Positions 50,323 to 61,997 of a DNA stretch of 64,000 nt are shown here, piece after piece. A program made the translations under genes and the position numbers. The DNA comes from Cytospora piceicola (lineage: Eukaryota > Ascomycota > Sordariomycetes > Diaporthales > Cytosporaceae). Numbering within the stretch: position 1 is the first letter of the stretch; each line of letters begins with the position of its first letter. Location: NCBI GenBank assembly GCA_023375675.1, contig JALQBC010000012.1, positions 372,001-436,000 on the forward strand. The letters run 5' to 3'. A model generated the notes under the pieces. It was not told the origin of the DNA and did no database searches. It worked only from the letters and a program-made list of their open reading frames with translations.

Positions 50323-51425
50323 CGCTTGAAGTATCGCGATTGCAATGGGGAGACGGTTTGAGACCGGGCCACAGGGCGAATATAATACAATTTAATGTGA
50401 GTGGTCCGTGATAGAGTGGATCCGCCCAAGGGTCAGGTTTCGGGGACCAGTCGACGGAGTGCCGATGAGTAGGTGCGTCAATTGTTGGTCGGTTTCTGTT
50501 TGGGTGTTGATGGCTAAGCAAGTACGGGAAAGAAAGAGTCAGGATGCACACTAATTCTGCCCGTGATGAGCGGTATTTACCGTGATGGCATGGAGGATGA
50601 GAAGAAATGCATCCGGGTTCAAGAATTCAATAGAAGACTGCAAGAGTAAATATGATGGATCGTTGAAGCAAGGCGATGCATATATAAGGGTTAGGGTTAC
50701 GAGAAATGTAATGAATCCAACACAGCCTTCCTCGGAACTTTTGAATACTTACTTGAGTATCTTAGGTGCCTACATAGGCACGTAGGTAGGTAGATCTTCA
50801 TTGTTTTCCTACCTGATCTGGCTGGTGTGGCCTGTACCGTACACAGTCGTCGCGTATATAGCGAATGTCTTGCGAACGTCTTGACCTCTCATCAGTCAGA
50901 ACGTTTACGACTCAGCACCTTTCTCCAAGAAAGCCGTACGCAGTACAGGCCTAACCAAACCCGGAAGACCAGCCAATCATTGTTGTTACATAGCCTGCGA
51001 CTACCGTAATAGTGGGCCCAGACAATCATGAGGCTCTGCGGTATAATGCGCCGATCCGGAGCCGATTTCGAGCCTTGACTTCTGGACATCAAGGTTCTCA
51101 ATCAATCCTAAACGGCCTGTACATGGCTCTTCTTCAACGTCACCACCAACGTCCTGCTACGATTCTTTAAGTCTGCTCGCTGAAGGCTATATGGATTTGT
51201 CAAAAGGCCAGAGTATGACATTGTCAAGGTCGCAGCCTCAGCCTCAGCCTCAGTCTCAGCCTTAAGCCGCTCCTTCCTCAGAAGACGACCTATTGTCCCG
51301 GAACGCCCAGGTGGTCCAACCTACCTGCCTACGAACCCAAACTTAGAAAGAGCCTAGAAAGCGTTGGGGTGTCTATCAAGCTCCAGTATAATCGCCTTCC
51401 CGGATTTTGATGCTTACGACCGACA
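50323..51425. promoter_or_regulatory. divergent promoter region of SVIP-like and C2H2 genes
   Basis: About 1.1 kb between two head-to-head genes. It contains GGGTTAGGGTTA, two telomere-type units, at 50688-50699, CCTA/TAGG-rich sequence near 50765-50800 and CAGCCT repeats near 51233-51262. I see no coding exon. Confidence 0.5.
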
Positions 51426-53962
51426 ATGGATGACTTGGACCTTCACATTGGGCAGCTAGGCAACGCTGCTGTCCATGACGATATGGCTCATGATGATAGT
51501 TGCCTTACTGGCATTGGATGCCAAGGGCTCGGTCTCGACCCTCATTACGGTAGTAGTGGCACCTTCTTCGACGGAATCTCTTTTACTGCATTCGCGGGGC
51601 TTAGCGGCCAGGACTCTATATCTCACCCACTACTCGGTGTCGGGGGTAGTTTTCTAGGACGAGGGGACGACACAGCCAAGCTCCATCCCAGTTTTCAACC
51701 ACCAAAGCTCACCGAGGCTGATCCAAAAATACTGGAGGCGACACCAATGATATCTGAAAGTACGCCGTCCCAGTCGCCGGGTCAGCAGAACGGCCATGTG
51801 CGGGCGGAAGACGATGCGGAGTCACTGTGTGAGAGCGAGGAGTCCTGCGATAGTCAGTGTACAGGCAGTCAGGGTCCTTGCAGTGCAGGTACCTGCGACG
51901 AAGTGACTGCTTGTAGGGATCAGAACTGTACGCGGCCAGCCGTTGCGCTCGATGTCGCCCACAGTGCCTTCATCTTACAGACCATGACCAGTGGAAGAGA
52001 ACCTGGGGCCATGACTGGTCTGCAGCCGCGTAAGTAAACCTGAGTTTAGTCCAACACAACACCTCTATGGTGTACGGAGGCGTTCATCCTTAACGATAAT
52101 TACCCCTTCTTCTATCAACTTCCCAAGCACTATTATGTCCGTTGAGTTACTCACGCAATATTAGATATAACATCCGACGCCATGCGCCCGAATACAGGCC
52201 TTCAAAGCCACCCTCGCAACTCCCAAGGAGGCGGCGGCGGAGCCCATGATGTTTTCATGAACTGGTTTCCGTTGTGGATGAATGATCTGGCTCAACATCA
52301 TACTGGGCAGAAGGAAAACCAAGGCCATGATGACTGCGCTTTTAGCGAGTTTGATTCAGGGGCCATTTTACATTGTCATGCGCCTGCTCTGCCGGCATCT
52401 TCACTGCAAGGTGACATGGGAATATCCCCGGATAATATCCGCGGCAATGGTTCTCATGAGTGCGGCGCTGCCATCTACAACGCTCAGGACTTACTGCAGC
52501 ATATTCAACAGCACTACCAGTTACAGCAACCGCCTCTCCAGCAACAACAACAGTACCTTGGTAATTTCCCGGACTATGCGGACCTCAGTAACCCCTTCTT
52601 GATGGGAAACCTCACTGGGTTTCCACAAGTAAATGGTGCACTAGCTACCGGTGGCGCCCAAGGACGCGTTGTGAGCTCCCCAAACCACGGCTTTCCTCAT
52701 AGTATGTACTTGGGAGGCCTGCCATCAGCGATCTCACCAGCGCATCATCGAAGTCTCAATGGGAATGCCTTCCGTCTATCGACACCAACCATCATTGAAG
52801 ACGTGAAGGGCTCGGCCGTGGTCTTCGAGCGCATCAAGACTTCGGGTTCTACTAGTGTCTCCGAGGCTGACACGCAGGATTGCCACGGCAAAAGCTGCCT
52901 CTGGCACGATTCCAACGATGGGCTATGCAGGCGAATATTCCAGGACGAGCAAGAGCTCGAAAAGCATGTCCAGAATGACCACGTCGATAAGATGCCCAAG
53001 ACCTCCGAGATGGTACAGGGCACCCTTCGCGAAGGCTTCTTCTGTCCTTGGCATGGTTGCAGTCGCAAAGGCGAGAGCAAGCCGTTTGAGCAGAGGAGCA
53101 AGATCAGGCGCCACATGGTTTCGCATACCGGACGTAGGTCTCAACGCGCACTCTCTCACGCTCTTCATCCATGCTAAAGATAATGTTTAGACAAGCCCCA
53201 CGTTTGTGACTGGCCAGACTGCGGACATAGATTCTCAGCGAAGCAGGCATTAAGCCAACACATGCTCATCCATAAGGACGAGAAGCCATTGGAATGTCCC
53301 AAGTGCGGGATGTTATTCAGGCAGAAGAGCGCCCTAAGTAAGTTTCATCGATGAGATAACTACACTTGTCATGAGAGTCCTCGTCACTGACAACTCAATT
53401 GCCGTAGCCATGCATATTCGCACACATACCAAGGCCAAACCGCTGAAATGCAATGTATGTGGGAAGAGTTTCAGTGAATCCTCCAACCTGTCGAAGCATC
53501 GGCGGACACATGATCCCGTGGGCCGCTTCCCATGCACAGAGGACTGCCGCAAAAGGTTCCACCGATTGGACCAGTTGCGCCGACACCTGATGCTGACCCA
53601 CAAGCTCAATAGAAGAGGTAAGAAGCCAAGTTGTCGAGGGAAAGACCGCAAAACATCTTGCTGACGAGTATTTGCTTGCAGATGCAGAAGACCGCATCTT
53701 GCCCATGCGTGGCCCGGGCTCCAGCCATTCCAGTCGTTCCTCGGCCACACCCAGTTTGATGGAAGACTTTGCCTCACCTATATTGGCCCCCACCGAAGCT
53801 CCTTCCCAGGTGCAACATTTCGGACTGGGCTCGCCAGCAATCATGACCCCTGACCCCTTTTCGAACGGGGAAAGTACACAGGCCTACTATCAGTCACATC
53901 AGCCCAATCAAGTAAGCATGCCTCAGCCATCGGGCCTGTTTGACTTCAACACCGCTTTTTGA
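51426..53962 (+). CDS. C2H2 zinc-finger regulator, Zap1/ZafA-like
   Basis: Five exons, 51426-52029, 52165-53133, 53191-53337, 53408-53617 and 53682-53962, give 736 residues. Exon 1 has a Cys-rich segment (about residues 134-169: LCESEESC, SQCTGSQGPC, AGTC, TACRDQNC). The middle is Gln/His-rich. Six finger-like units follow. Two are atypical (CLWHDSNDGLC...HVQNDH, with nine residues between the Cys pair, and CPWHGC...HMVSH). Four more are regular or nearly so (VCDWPDCGHRF, LECPKCGMLF, LKCNVCGKSFSESSNLSKH, FPCTEDCRKRF). Splices fall between or within fingers and restore TGHKPHVC and SALTMHIRTHTK. Two odd fingers before a regular array, and the SESSNLSKH finger, recall yeast Zap1 and Aspergillus ZafA, which sense zinc. 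That identity is a hypothesis; the DNA-binding role is firm. Confidence 0.88.
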
Positions 53963-56261
53963 GCTCCTCGATATTGGCGGTGATGGGATGGATATATGCT
54001 TTCTTGCATGGGATCCTCGGGTTTTCGTGTTATCTTTCATATTTGTATTGTTGTTATCAGGACGGCTGGGTCAGCTAGGGGCCGAGGGATGGATCGATAT
54101 ACCCGAAAATTGGCGTTCCGGTGGTTCCCAACTCGTAGAAGGGTTGGACGGGTTGAAAGGAATGGGTCGTTTTGTGGCGTATACCTATCCTTATGGAGAG
54201 AAAATACTTGGGGGAAATGCTTTGAAACACTATTTGCTTCGGTGGGTCTGGTTTCTAGCTGAGTTAAAAAGGGGGGAGGTCGGTGAGCGTGTATCAAATT
54301 TTCATTGTGAGCTAGCCTTGGGTATGAAGTTTCTTGCTCGCTCATCTCCAACTCCAGCATGCTTAACAGAGGTTGATTCGATTTCGGCTTCGACGAATTG
54401 AGGTGAAAGGCAACACAACACTGCCAAATATGTGACGCCTTTCGAGGCATCGCGGCTCCTCGTTTACGCTGACACAACCTGGGACTGGTTGATTATCTGA
54501 TCTCAGACAGGTGTCGGGCCTGTTGAATTTATCCATGGTGCTCATGAAAGAGTCCGTCGAGGTAGACTTCTTGATCGAGTACTATGTGCACACCCTGTCA
54601 CATAGATCCAGCCCGAATATACGCGCTTGTTCATATCCAGCCGCAGAGATCAGCTGTTAAATTCACTTCAACAACACTCAACCCAATACTTCCTGATAGG
54701 CCCACCCTTTCGGCTTGGCCGCTGGCACTTCTTGTTTGAAAATGTGACGAAGCTCGGGTCCTGGGATAAGCGTTTCTTTTGGACCAGACAGTCTCACGAC
54801 CTGCTCCCAGAAGGACGACGCTTGGTGTCTCCATTCATGTGCCCTTGGCCTCCTCTTCGCATTGCCTGCCTTGCCAAGCGTCACCAGCGTGCTCGCCCGT
54901 CATCGGGTCCGCCACGCGGGTTCCCAACGCGCTGCTCGACAAATTGCCTGGGAAAAGGCTCTTCGCAGAGACTGTTGACGAGGAAGTACATCTACCTGAG
55001 GTATACACGAATAACCTCGTCCAGTCTTTTCCCAACAGTAGCTGCTCGTACTGTGATTCCGCGCGAGTTGGTCGAAACGGGAATTCCCCCCGGCCAAACC
55101 AGGGCCAATGAAGCTTGCATGTGGCTGACGACCGTGCTGTTACCCGGGCTCGCCTCGCTTCGTCTCACTTTGCAAACAGTGTTGCTGGCTTATGGGTCTC
55201 CCTTCTTCCACACCCCACCTGTATTCCCATTTCTTTCCTTCTGTCCCGTCGACGTCAGTGCGGAACTATGGAGCCGTTCTTCTCTGTGACCACCCATACA
55301 TGTGAAGGCTCTGGAGGCTAACAATACAGTATGCAAGGTCAGCACCATGTGGACGACGAGTTCTCAAGACCTCGTCGTTCAATCGTGACTTGAAGCAGCA
55401 GTCCCATCCGCTCTCAGGCGGTCTACTCCGTCTAGCATAGTGGTAAAGAGGACGTATATACCATGCGTGTCCGCGAATTAGAACCGTCTGGATGAGTCCA
55501 CTTGATCGGCAGATTAAATGGCATGGCTTTAATATGTGGACGTACGTACCGTGTTCGCGCAGCCTCGTTGATTTATCTTCCGTTGGAAAGCTTGACAGGC
55601 GCTGCGCCGTTGAAGCACCGGTTTTGTCCCAACTCAGGCACATGTCTGATGTCAGACACGTCGGCAAATTGGGCCCTTCGCGCTGTCGGCAGTCTTGAGT
55701 TTGGGGACATAGTATGTGCAGGGAGGTGAAGGATCAGCAAATAATCTACACTGTTCGAGTTTGACCTCCTCTTCACGGGGGCCAATGACTGCGATAGAGA
55801 TCGCCCGTTCACCATCTGTGGTTGGAAGTCGTTTTGCGAAGATATGAGCCAATTGGCAGGAGCTCTCGAGCGTTTGGGCAGTGAATGTAAACTTCAATGA
55901 CAATTAGGCAGACTGGCTGACCCATGTATTGATATCGAAAACGGCCTGTCACAATCACATATCCTAGCGAAGCTTTCGCACTGCGCTTTCTCAGCGGGGT
56001 CGGGGCTGGAGAAAAAAGTTGTCGTGAGTCAACTTGAGCTCTCTTGTGGAGCTATCTTGCTGACTAGGTGTCCGGGCTCGTTGTCATATATCCTCATAAC
56101 ACCGAAAACCCGTAGCGGAAAACAGATTTGCCCTGTGATGCCATGCGAGAATGCGTGAAATCTTCTTTTGATTCTCGAAAAACCACGCCAGCGACCTGTA
56201 GCCTTTTTCCCTTGCCTGCTTCAATTACCAAAGTTCCCAAATGCCGACGCCGATTCCCACT
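53963..56261. other. 2.3-kb spacer, no supported gene
   Basis: No convincing gene. A 220-codon plus-strand frame at 54627-55289 begins at TTG, has no motif and is probably chance. The first part should hold the 3' end of the C2H2 regulator and the last part that of RPL35. Confidence 0.45.
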
Positions 56262-57045
56262 TTACGCGGAAGCCTGTAGATACCCAGAGTTAGCATGCCG
56301 CATGCCAACAAAGCCGGGTTGAGGCCCCAAGAGTTTTCCCCCCTCGTTCGGAGTTCAGTTTCGACCCACCTTGATAGCGTATTTGCGTTGAGGGAAGTGC
56401 TGCGCGCGCTTCTTCGTCTTCTCGAGCTTCCTGGAGGCGTCCTCGGCGGAAAGGCGGCGACGGATGGCGCGAGTCTGCTTGGGGCGGAGGTCGAGGGGCA
56501 TGTACTTCTTGTTCTTGTAGAACAGGCGGAGCTGGTGTCGTTGCTTGGCGTTGATGATGGTCAGGACACGGGCGATCGACTTGCGGAGGTCGTGGCTGCG
56601 TGAATGAATCCCATGTCAGCTCCCATACCATACACTTCGCTAATCCCAACATCTCCTCCAAGGTTTGTTCGGTGCAAAACGCAATGTTTTCGGGGTATCG
56701 TTCGATGTCCTGTAGGGAGGGTTTCAAGGTGGCGCTCACATCTTGTTCAGCTTAGTGCCGGAGGAGGCAATCTTCTGAATGCGCAGCTGGCCCAACTCGG
56801 TCTTCAGCTCTCCAAGGGTCTTGGTGAGCTCCTCCTTGTTCTTGGACCACAGCTGGCCGGCCTTGATCTTGCTGCTAGACTGCGACATTGTCAGCTTTCT
56901 CCCGCTCGAAATCCGTCGCGATGGGTGTAAATCGTCGTTCGGCCAGGGTGGGGAATTGGCCCGTGAAAAGTCGTTATCTCGAACGAGGCCAAATCCCGCC
57001 CAGCAGAACTTCGCAGCATATGTGATTGGGATGGTAACGCACCAT
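56262..57045 (-). CDS. RPL35: 60S ribosomal protein L35 (uL29)
   Basis: Best model has four coding exons: 57045-57043 (ATG only), 56879-56740, 56595-56370 and 56273-56262, giving 126 residues. L35 sits near the peptide exit tunnel of the large subunit. The core is unmistakable: [80 protein letters not shown] and [10 protein letters not shown]. The last exon adds only Ala-Ser-Ala and the stop; its acceptor follows a perfect GCTAAC box. Without the final splice the protein would end KVGRN. At the other end, splicing the ATG exon gives MSSSKIKAG. If that 163-nt intron is retained, an ATG at 56888 would give [11 protein letters not shown]. Fungal ribosomal genes often have such tiny first exons. 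Confidence 0.92.
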
Positions 57046-57651
57046 GGTCGCAGGTTTTGTCGATTCGCAATTGTCTGTCGGGTCAAGGAAGGAGAAGGGC
57101 GAGTTGCTGGTGTTCACGTCCAAGGCGGCCTGTCGTTTCGCTGCTGTGGAGTTTGGAGGGTTTTCCAGGGCTTCGAAATTTTGAAGCACGGGCCACTAGC
57201 ACTAGCCACAAGTCACGTGCACTCGTCAGTGTGGCGCAGTGGCTGGTGTGGATCTTAGAGGACCCTTCGAAAACCAAACCTTGGCAAGTCAGGCAGGTCT
57301 AGCCAGGTCTGGACAAAGAGAGCAGTTAAACTCAAAATACAGGTATTACAGCCACAATTTGTACCCGAACATACGTACCTCTAGTTAAAGCCGGCCCGCT
57401 CTATTGTACTGTGTTTTTGGGCACCTAGAACAGGTGTGACGTTTCGTTGCACCCAGATCCCAAGCGCTTCATGTTCAAACCATCAAAGTCACTCCACCAT
57501 TATATCCCGACAACGGCCACCCATATATATCCTCAGGGTGAAGTAGAACAACGTACAGCAAAACCAACGAGAGAAACCCATTCTTGTCTTGACTCAACTC
57601 CTCGCCTGCCCTTAAGCTCTGAGCCCAGCTTCCGGGTCCTCCAAGAAGATC
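57046..57651. promoter_or_regulatory. divergent promoter region of RPL35 and GOS1
   Basis: The two start codons are 606 bases apart on opposite strands. The segment must hold both promoters. No single motif is clear enough to name. Confidence 0.5.
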
Positions 57652-58451
57652 ATGGCATCCTCAACCGGAAACACGGGTTGGGCTCAACTGCGGCAACAAG
57701 CTCGGTCACTGGAATCGCAGGTCAGGATTTCTTTCAGATTGCATATATGAGGGCCTCCTGCTAACTTTCACTGTTAGACTGAGACTCAATTCCACACATA
57801 CTCTCAATTCTCCACAGCACCGAACATCCCACCCAAACCGACAGAGGACGAGAAGACCACCGAAGCGAAACTACAAGAGCTCCTGGAAAAGGTATGACGA
57901 CTCTCTGAGCAGGACCCCGTGCTACTCAAGGCTAACCCCCCCGGCAGCGCGAGAATGTCATCACCCAGCTCAACCGCCTCCTCGACTCCGACGCAACCCT
58001 CACCTCGTCCGCCCTGAAGCAGAACAACCTCTCCCTCCTGCGGGAGAAGCTCGCCTCCCACAAGAGGGACCTCACGCGGCTCCGCTCCAACCTCTCGGAC
58101 GCGCGCAACCGCGCGAACCTGCTGTCCAACGTCCGCGACGACATCGAGTCGTACCGCGCGTCGAACCCCGCCGAGGCCGAGGCCGAGTACATGCTGGACG
58201 AGCGGCGGCGCGTCGACAACAGCCACAGCATGGCCGACAGCGTGCTGTCGCAGGCCTACGCCGTGCAGGAGAGCTTCACGCTGCAGAGGGAGACGCTCGC
58301 CAACATCAACCGGAGGATCACCATGGCCGCGAGCCAGGTCCCTGGGATCAACACGCTGATAGGGAGGATATCGGCGAGGAAACAGAGGGATGGGGTCATC
58401 ATGGGTGGCTTCATTGCCGTGTGCTTCCTTATGTTCTATTTCTTCCTCTAA
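57652..58451 (+). CDS. GOS1: Golgi Qb-SNARE Gos1
   Basis: Exons 57652-57720, 57778-57891 and 57948-58451, with 57- and 56-nt introns, give 228 residues, the usual length for Gos1/GS28. The protein is a tail-anchored SNARE for intra-Golgi and ER-Golgi traffic. It starts WAQLRQQARSLESQTE, continues as a long amphipathic helix (VITQLNRLLD, LLREKLASHKRDL), then the SNARE motif (DSVLSQAYAVQESFTLQ, MAASQVPGINTLIGRI) and a single C-terminal membrane anchor (GVIMGGFIAVCFLMFYFFL) with nothing after it. Both introns are phase 0. It is convergent with ATP10. Confidence 0.95.
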
Positions 58452-58656
58452 AGGGAAGATTTGAGGCTCAGGGTCTGTCTGATGGTGGGACAGTGTTCTG
58501 GGTCGTGGAGCTTATACTAATAATCTGGATTTATGCGCGAGGTATATCGTTCGACGGCACGGCGTTCAGGTCTGCGAGGAATCAAGGTTGGCTTGGCAAT
58601 TGTATTTTGATTGGGGGTATCCTAGAACTGTGATGGCATGAATGGCGATGGGGATT

Positions 58657-59849
58657 TCAAGACCACCGACTGGCGTTCTTCGTGATGGTTTCCGCTGAGT
58701 CGCTCTCAGCTACCGGCCTTGCTGCAGACCACACTCCCCTCTTCTGCTCATCCAATAACCGCTCAAGACTCCTCGTCAGGCTGTCCGTCTCCTCTGGCTG
58801 AGCTGGTCCACTGCCTGCCCAGCGTATCCTGAAGTCTCCATCAACTAGGTATGTGTAACCGACCTTGCTGTTCAGGTAACCGATTGATTCCTTGATCTCA
58901 TCCGAGATGCCCTTCCTCACGATGAAGTACTTGTCCCAGTTCTCCTTTCCTATGCTCCTTCTGACTCCTCCCGCAAACATGCGGATCAGCCAGTACTTCA
59001 TCAAGGAGGTGTCCTCAACATTGATCTGGACCACCTGTGCCTTGCCCTTGTTCTGCTCCAAGATCTCGTGCAGGGCTGGATTCTCCTGCTTGCCCATAAA
59101 GGTCTTGACTTGGTCTTCAGCCCATTTCGTGCTGTATATGGTGACAATCGAGACCTTGTCCTCGAGGACGGGCGTCGTGTCGCGGGGCAGCTTGGTGGTC
59201 TTGAGGAGGGTGTGTCCAAACAAGTTCGGGAAGTAGAGGGACTTGTCGTGCTTGAAGGGACGGGGTGGGGCGAGGAATGTCTTGCCCTTGTGGAGGGCGA
59301 GGTTGGTCCAGTCGCGGAAGTAGGGGCGGGACATTTGGGATTTCCTGGAGGCGTCATTTGTCAGTGCATGGCGCTTGATGGACGGGCCTATCACTCTTCT
59401 TTTTGGAATTCGCGAGCAGGAAGTGCAAAGTAGACTCACAGTTGCTGCCGCCTCTTCAGGTGCTTTTCGTAGTCCACCATGTCGTCCCTCCGCTGCTTCA
59501 GCGATCGGAAATCAACCCCGGTGTTCTCGCCCGGACTCGGCGGGTGGTTCATGCCTATCGGCCGAGACAGGACCTGGGGCGTAAACTCTTCGAGGCGCTT
59601 GCCATATGATCGGGGCGCGTTCTCCAGTGCTCCTGGGGCGTCGGACGCCTCCTGTACAGCCTGTTCAGGTAACTTGGGACTCGGCGCGCTGGCTTTCGCG
59701 GGAGCGGCCTCGTTCTGTTGCTTCGGCTTTGGGCTCGCGAGACGCGGGTACGTCGTGCTGAAGGTTCGCCATTGGCAGAGGAGGCATGCAGCCAATGGTC
59801 TGCGGCTGGATGGCCTCAACAGAGACCTTGCTACTGGGCCTTGTAGCAT
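58657..59849 (-). CDS. ATP10: mitochondrial ATP synthase assembly factor Atp10
   Basis: Exons 59849-59440 and 59344-58657, separated by a 95-nt intron, give 365 residues. Atp10 is an inner-membrane chaperone for subunit 6 of the F0 sector. The N-terminus is a typical presequence ([19 protein letters not shown], no acidic residue), followed by a Pro/Ala-rich linker. The matured part shows family features: [37 protein letters not shown], then after the splice ([12 protein letters not shown]) [26 protein letters not shown]-like [18 protein letters not shown] and KSVGYVYLVD-like [20 protein letters not shown]. It stands head to head with another mitochondrial protein gene. Confidence 0.93.
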
Positions 59850-60334
59850 CTTGACAAGAGTGTAACGTTGTGCGTGAGAGAGCGGGAGTGTTGTGTGTGG
59901 AAATGGTTTATTGGCGGGAGCTCTGATGATGATCCTCCACTCAAGCAGCTTGGTAAATTTTGGCCTGCCGTCAAAACGGCTGCAGGGATCCCCTCCAGGG
60001 GCGTTGGTTGGCGTGGAGATTCGGTGCGGCGGCCGGGCGGGAAAGCCCCAGACTCTGGCAAGGAGCATCCGAGCGTGGGGGGGGAAACCAACGGCTATCG
60101 ACGGGCGAGACGTCACTTCAGGGCACAATGGCTGGACGCGGCTTTGACTTGGGGGAGGAGGCACCGTGGAGACGACCGAATAAGCAGACCGAAACATAGC
60201 TATTCCCCGGGCGATTGCTGCTGGTATGATCGTGAGTTTTGAAATGTAACTCTAAAGATATCTCCGTTCTGTTCTGTTCTGTCCTCTCCCCTTCCCTTCT
60301 CCTCTCCCAGCCTCTTCAACATTTTATTCACGAA
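59850..60334. promoter_or_regulatory. divergent promoter of ATP10 and BCKDH-E2 genes
   Basis: The 485 bases between the two start codons serve two nuclear genes for mitochondrial proteins. TCTGTTC repeats and a pyrimidine-rich stretch at about 60262-60310 lie in the presumed leader of the E2 gene. No named factor site is claimed. Confidence 0.55.
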
Positions 60335-61997
60335 ATGCTCCTGCGACCCAGTTCTCGTGTGCTACGGCTTCAATGGCAGTTGGCCCGGCGTATAAGTCAA
60401 GTCTCCATAGCGGCGGGGACACCCTCGTTCCCGTCCTCAGCGGCTCGACAACACAGACGCCGCGCCTCATTCCAGTCTACCAGAAGCTTCCACTCGAGTC
60501 CCAGATCACAAGTCGTGAAGCCAGTCTTGCTAGCAGATATCGGTGAAGGTACACCCCCCAAACACCCTCCAATCACCCTCCAATCACATCCCTTGATTTG
60601 CTTGAGAGCGATCCCTTGCCGACTTCTCCGTTCTAGGGATCGTCGAATGCGAAATCATACAATGGTTCGTCGAGCCCGAGGCCCGCGTCGAGGAGTTCTC
60701 GCCCCTGTGCGAGGTGCAGAGCGACAAGGCCTCCGTCGAGATCACTTCCCGGTTCTCGGGCGTCGTCAAGAAGCTCTACTACGAGGCAGGGGAAATGGCC
60801 AGGGTCGGAAAGCCCTTTGTGGACATTGACATACAGGGTGACGTTAGCCAGGCGGCGTTGGATAAGTTGACACCGCCCTCCGGAGCTGATACGCAGAAGG
60901 AGGAAGCCTCGGCCCCGGATGCCCCACAGCAACCGGCGACGGTCCCGTCTGGAAACGGGGCTGTGGAGACACCGGCGCCGAAACCGAAGGGCAAGCATGC
61001 CGCCCTCGCGACGCCGGCAGTCCGGCACCTTTCAAAGGAGCTGATGGTAGACATCCTTGAGATTGAGGGCACGGGGAGGGACGGCCGGGTCCTCAAAGAG
61101 GACATCTATAGGTTCACCGAGGCGCGAGAGAACATTACAGCAGCACAAAGTTCCAGTGCTGCCGCCGCATCACCGCTACCTCTCATCCCTGATGTGCAAA
61201 CAGAAACGCGCAAGCCCCTGAGCAAAACTCAAGAACAAATGTTCAAGACCATGACCCGGTCCCTCAACATCCCGCACTTCCTCTACGCCGACGAGATCGA
61301 CTTTAGCGAGCTGTCGACACTGCGCGGACGGCTGAACAAGGTCATTTCCACCACGCTCTCGTCCCCGACGCCCGTCGTCCCGAACAGCCAGGGGGTGACA
61401 AGACTGTCGTACCTCCCCTTCATCGTCAAGGCCGTCTCGATAGCCATGCAGCAGTACCCCGTCCTCAACGCACGTGTCGAGGCCGTGCCCTCGGGGGCGC
61501 CGGCGAGGCCGGCGCTGGTCTACAGAGCCCAGCACAACATAGGCGTGGCGATGGACACGCCCCAGGGCCTCCTCGTGCCCGTCATCAGGAACGTCGCCTC
61601 GCACAGCATCCTCACCATCGCGGCGGAGCTGGCCCGGCTCCAGGGGCTCGCGCTCGCGGGCAGGCTCGGCCCGCAGGACATGTCGGGGGGCACCATCACC
61701 GTCAGCAACATCGGGAGCATAGGGGGCACGTACTGCAGCCCCGTCATCGTGGAGGGGCAGGTGGCGATCCTGGGGGTCGGGAGGTTGCGGGACGTGCCGG
61801 ACATAGTCGAGGACGGGAAGGAAGGAGGAGGGGGAGGGGGAGGGGGAGGGTGGAAGGTAAGCGGGATGAGGAAGGTGTGTAATTTCAGCTGGTCGGCAGA
61901 TCACCGGGTCGTGGACGGGGCGACGATGGCGAGGGCGGCGGGTGTGGTCCGGAGCCTGGTCGAGGAGCCGGATGTTATGGTTATGCATCTGCGGTAG
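60335..61997 (+). CDS. branched-chain alpha-keto acid dehydrogenase E2, lipoyl transacylase
   Basis: Exons 60335-60548 and 60637-61997, joined over an 88-nt intron, give 524 residues. This is the core of the mitochondrial complex that oxidises keto acids of Leu, Ile and Val. Order of parts: Arg-rich presequence (about 55 residues); lipoyl domain with PVLLADIGEGIVECEIIQW rebuilt across the splice and lipoylated Lys in EVQSDKASVEI; Pro/Ala linker; peripheral subunit-binding domain (ATPAVRHLSKELMVDI, GTGRDGRVLKEDI); and the catalytic domain with FSWSADHRVVDGA holding the His-Asp active site near residue 494. An unusual run of nine Gly codons (about 61824-61850) precedes the active-site strand. 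The LADIGEGI and SADHRVVDG sequences favour the branched-chain enzyme over the pyruvate or oxoglutarate E2. Confidence 0.94.

Noticed and set aside
54627..55289. 220-codon plus-strand frame after the C2H2 regulator
   Set aside because: Starts at TTG, no motif, and the first ATG lies deep inside.
55430..55505. tRNA-like stretch with TAGCATAGTGG resembling an A box
   Set aside because: No B box follows at the right distance, and the acceptor and T arms do not pair.
61176..61988. 270-codon minus-strand frame over the BCKDH E2 gene
   Set aside because: Antisense shadow, rich in Arg/His/Pro, with no protein signature.
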